DNA from: an uncultured Clostridia bacterium
Lineage (GTDB): Bacteria > Bacillota > Clostridia > Christensenellales > UBA1242
DNA length: 14,196 nucleotides
Reading direction: 5' to 3'
Assembly: GCA_947628195.1 (NCBI GenBank)
Contig: CANQZB010000013.1
Span: 1 to 14,196 of the forward strand
Of this stretch, positions 13,333 through 14,196 are shown piece after piece (the first letter of the stretch is position 1; each line of letters starts with the position of its first letter). A program made the translations under genes and the position numbers. The notes under the pieces were generated by a model. That model saw nothing but the letters and a program-made list of their open reading frames with translations. It made no database searches and was not told the origin of the DNA.

Positions 13333-13659
13333 TTATTTTCTTATAAATTTATCATCTTTCTCGTTATTGTTGGCTTCAACAAATCGTTTAACACTCATAT
13401 GCAAATTATATTTTTCACGCAAAGCGGCAATTTCTTGCATTGTGGCGGAAGCGTGATGTTTGTTAAGTGCGGATTGGCTAGTCCAACTATCAATTAGCAA
13501 CACACTTTCTTTATCCTCCAAAGGCAAAAAATATTCATATTTTAAATTGCCTTTTGTTTTGTGGATTTTATCAACAATTCCGCTTTTTGTCATTTCAACG
13601 GCAAACTTTTTTGCGCTTCCTTTCTTGCCTGTGTATAAAATGTTAATTGTTATGCTCAT
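13333..13659 (-). CDS. Antibiotic biosynthesis monooxygenase (ABM) family protein
   Basis: A 108-residue protein with the single-domain ABM (YgiN-like) ferredoxin-like fold. It starts with an INILYTGKKGSAKKF strand-helix, then YEYFLPLEDKESVLLIDSWTS and an HHAS segment typical of the family, then a last strand. Members are cofactor-free quinol-type monooxygenases or of unknown activity; the substrate here is unknown. The last 15 residues are polar and may be a tail. The ATG at 13659 has AAGG five bases upstream and overlaps the amidohydrolase end by 17 bases, so translation is coupled. It is the middle gene of an amidohydrolase-ABM-ABC-F operon. Confidence 0.8.
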   Translation of the reverse strand: MSITINILYTGKKGSAKKFAVEMTKSGIVDKIHKTKGNLKYEYFLPLEDKESVLLIDSWTSQSALNKHHASATMQEIAALREKYNLHMSVKRFVEANNNEKDDKFIRK

Positions 13660-14196
13660 TTTTACCTTCTTTTAGTAATTTTTTTGCGTTTGCAGAATAA
13701 ATATTTTTTGTTAGGGTTTTATATTTTTCGTTGTTATCTAAATGCTGTTTCTTTGCAATGACAACTTTTGCGGGCGAGTGCGGATAATCACTGCCATAAA
13801 CAATTCTATTTTTATCTGCCACCATTAAAAGCATATCCAACGCCACAGGTTCAGGGTCGCCAGCAATGTCAAAATATAAGTTTTTAAATTCCGCGTCAAC
13901 ATCAACTTTTTGCATTATATTTAGGTTTGCTAAAATTTGCGTTACGCCTTTAAATCTTTGCAACATATATGGCAAAAATGAACCAGTATGCGGAACAACA
14001 AATTTTATGTTTGGATATCTTGTGAAAATTTTGTTTGCCATCATGTTTAATACCGCACGCGTGGTGTCGGTTGGATATTCAAATATTGCTGCAACCGTGC
14101 CAGTAATGGGCGTTTTGGGATATTCAGCGGCTCTTTGTGGGTGAATTATAACAAGTGCATTATTCTCGTTTAATTCTGCCATAAAATCATCAAAAG
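13643..14196 (-). CDS. Amidohydrolase-2 family protein, 5' end outside window
   Basis: The visible 183 codons form the C-terminal part of an amidohydrolase_2 (ACMSD-like) TIM-barrel protein. Seen are a metal-binding-type HPQ in LVIIHPQR, then VVPHTGSFLPYM, and GSDYPHS, the usual catalytic Asp region near the C-terminus. The frame is open to the window's last base (FDDF before the internal Met at 14182), so the gene begins outside; family members usually have about 300 residues. The family includes decarboxylases and hydrolases of small aromatic or aliphatic acids; the substrate is not predictable. It leads the operon with the ABM and ABC-F genes, and its end overlaps the ABM start. Confidence 0.82.
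   Translation of the reverse strand, partial: FDDFMAELNENNALVIIHPQRAAEYPKTPITGTVAAIFEYPTDTTRAVLNMMANKIFTRYPNIKFVVPHTGSFLPYMLQRFKGVTQILANLNIMQKVDVDAEFKNLYFDIAGDPEPVALDMLLMVADKNRIVYGSDYPHSPAKVVIAKKQHLDNNEKYKTLTKNIYSANAKKLLKEGKNEHNN

Noticed and set aside
1..14196. CRISPR array or insertion sequence
   Set aside because: No regularly spaced 25-40 bp repeats and no transposase with terminal repeats were seen.

Overview
The window is AT-rich, low-GC DNA read with the standard code. Its strong AGGAGG-type ribosome sites, BspA-like and InlB-like surface repeats, and tRNA-Leu and ABC-F sequences suggest a Bacillota (Clostridia-like) anaerobe, perhaps from the gut. I cannot place it more precisely.

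Bases 1 to about 11,411 look like most of one integrative mobile element. Every gene in it is on the minus strand. The left end holds the 5' three quarters of a tyrosine integrase, preceded by a small excisionase-like gene and a 400-base non-coding region. That region has four 11-bp direct repeats, several inverted repeats and a sequence resembling an IncP/MOBP-type oriT with an ATCCTG-C nick core. A predicted ribbon-helix-helix protein follows, with a duplicated ribosome-binding region and an upstream dyad. Next is one very large gene (2,102 codons) for a membrane-anchored subtilase with BspA-like leucine-rich repeats and InlB-like repeats. Beyond it lie a leaderless radical SAM gene and a compact three-gene operon: a P27-like terminase small subunit, a phage-type ParB-domain protein and a methyltransferase-like protein. 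The right end is marked by the 3' part of a tRNA-Leu(CAA) gene, cut at the anticodon loop, the usual scar of a tyrosine integrase.

From about 11,412 the DNA looks chromosomal. It has a strongly structured non-coding block, a bidirectional terminator, and a minus-strand operon of an amidohydrolase (5' end outside the window), a small ABM-type monooxygenase and an ABC-F ATPase.

The most interesting reading is that this is a small element with one giant surface-protease cargo gene. It has no visible relaxase, capsid gene or large terminase, yet carries an oriT-like site and a terminase small subunit. It could therefore rely on other elements' conjugation and/or phage packaging. This is inference from gene content. 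The element's far left junction (full tRNA-Leu and the end of int) lies outside the window.
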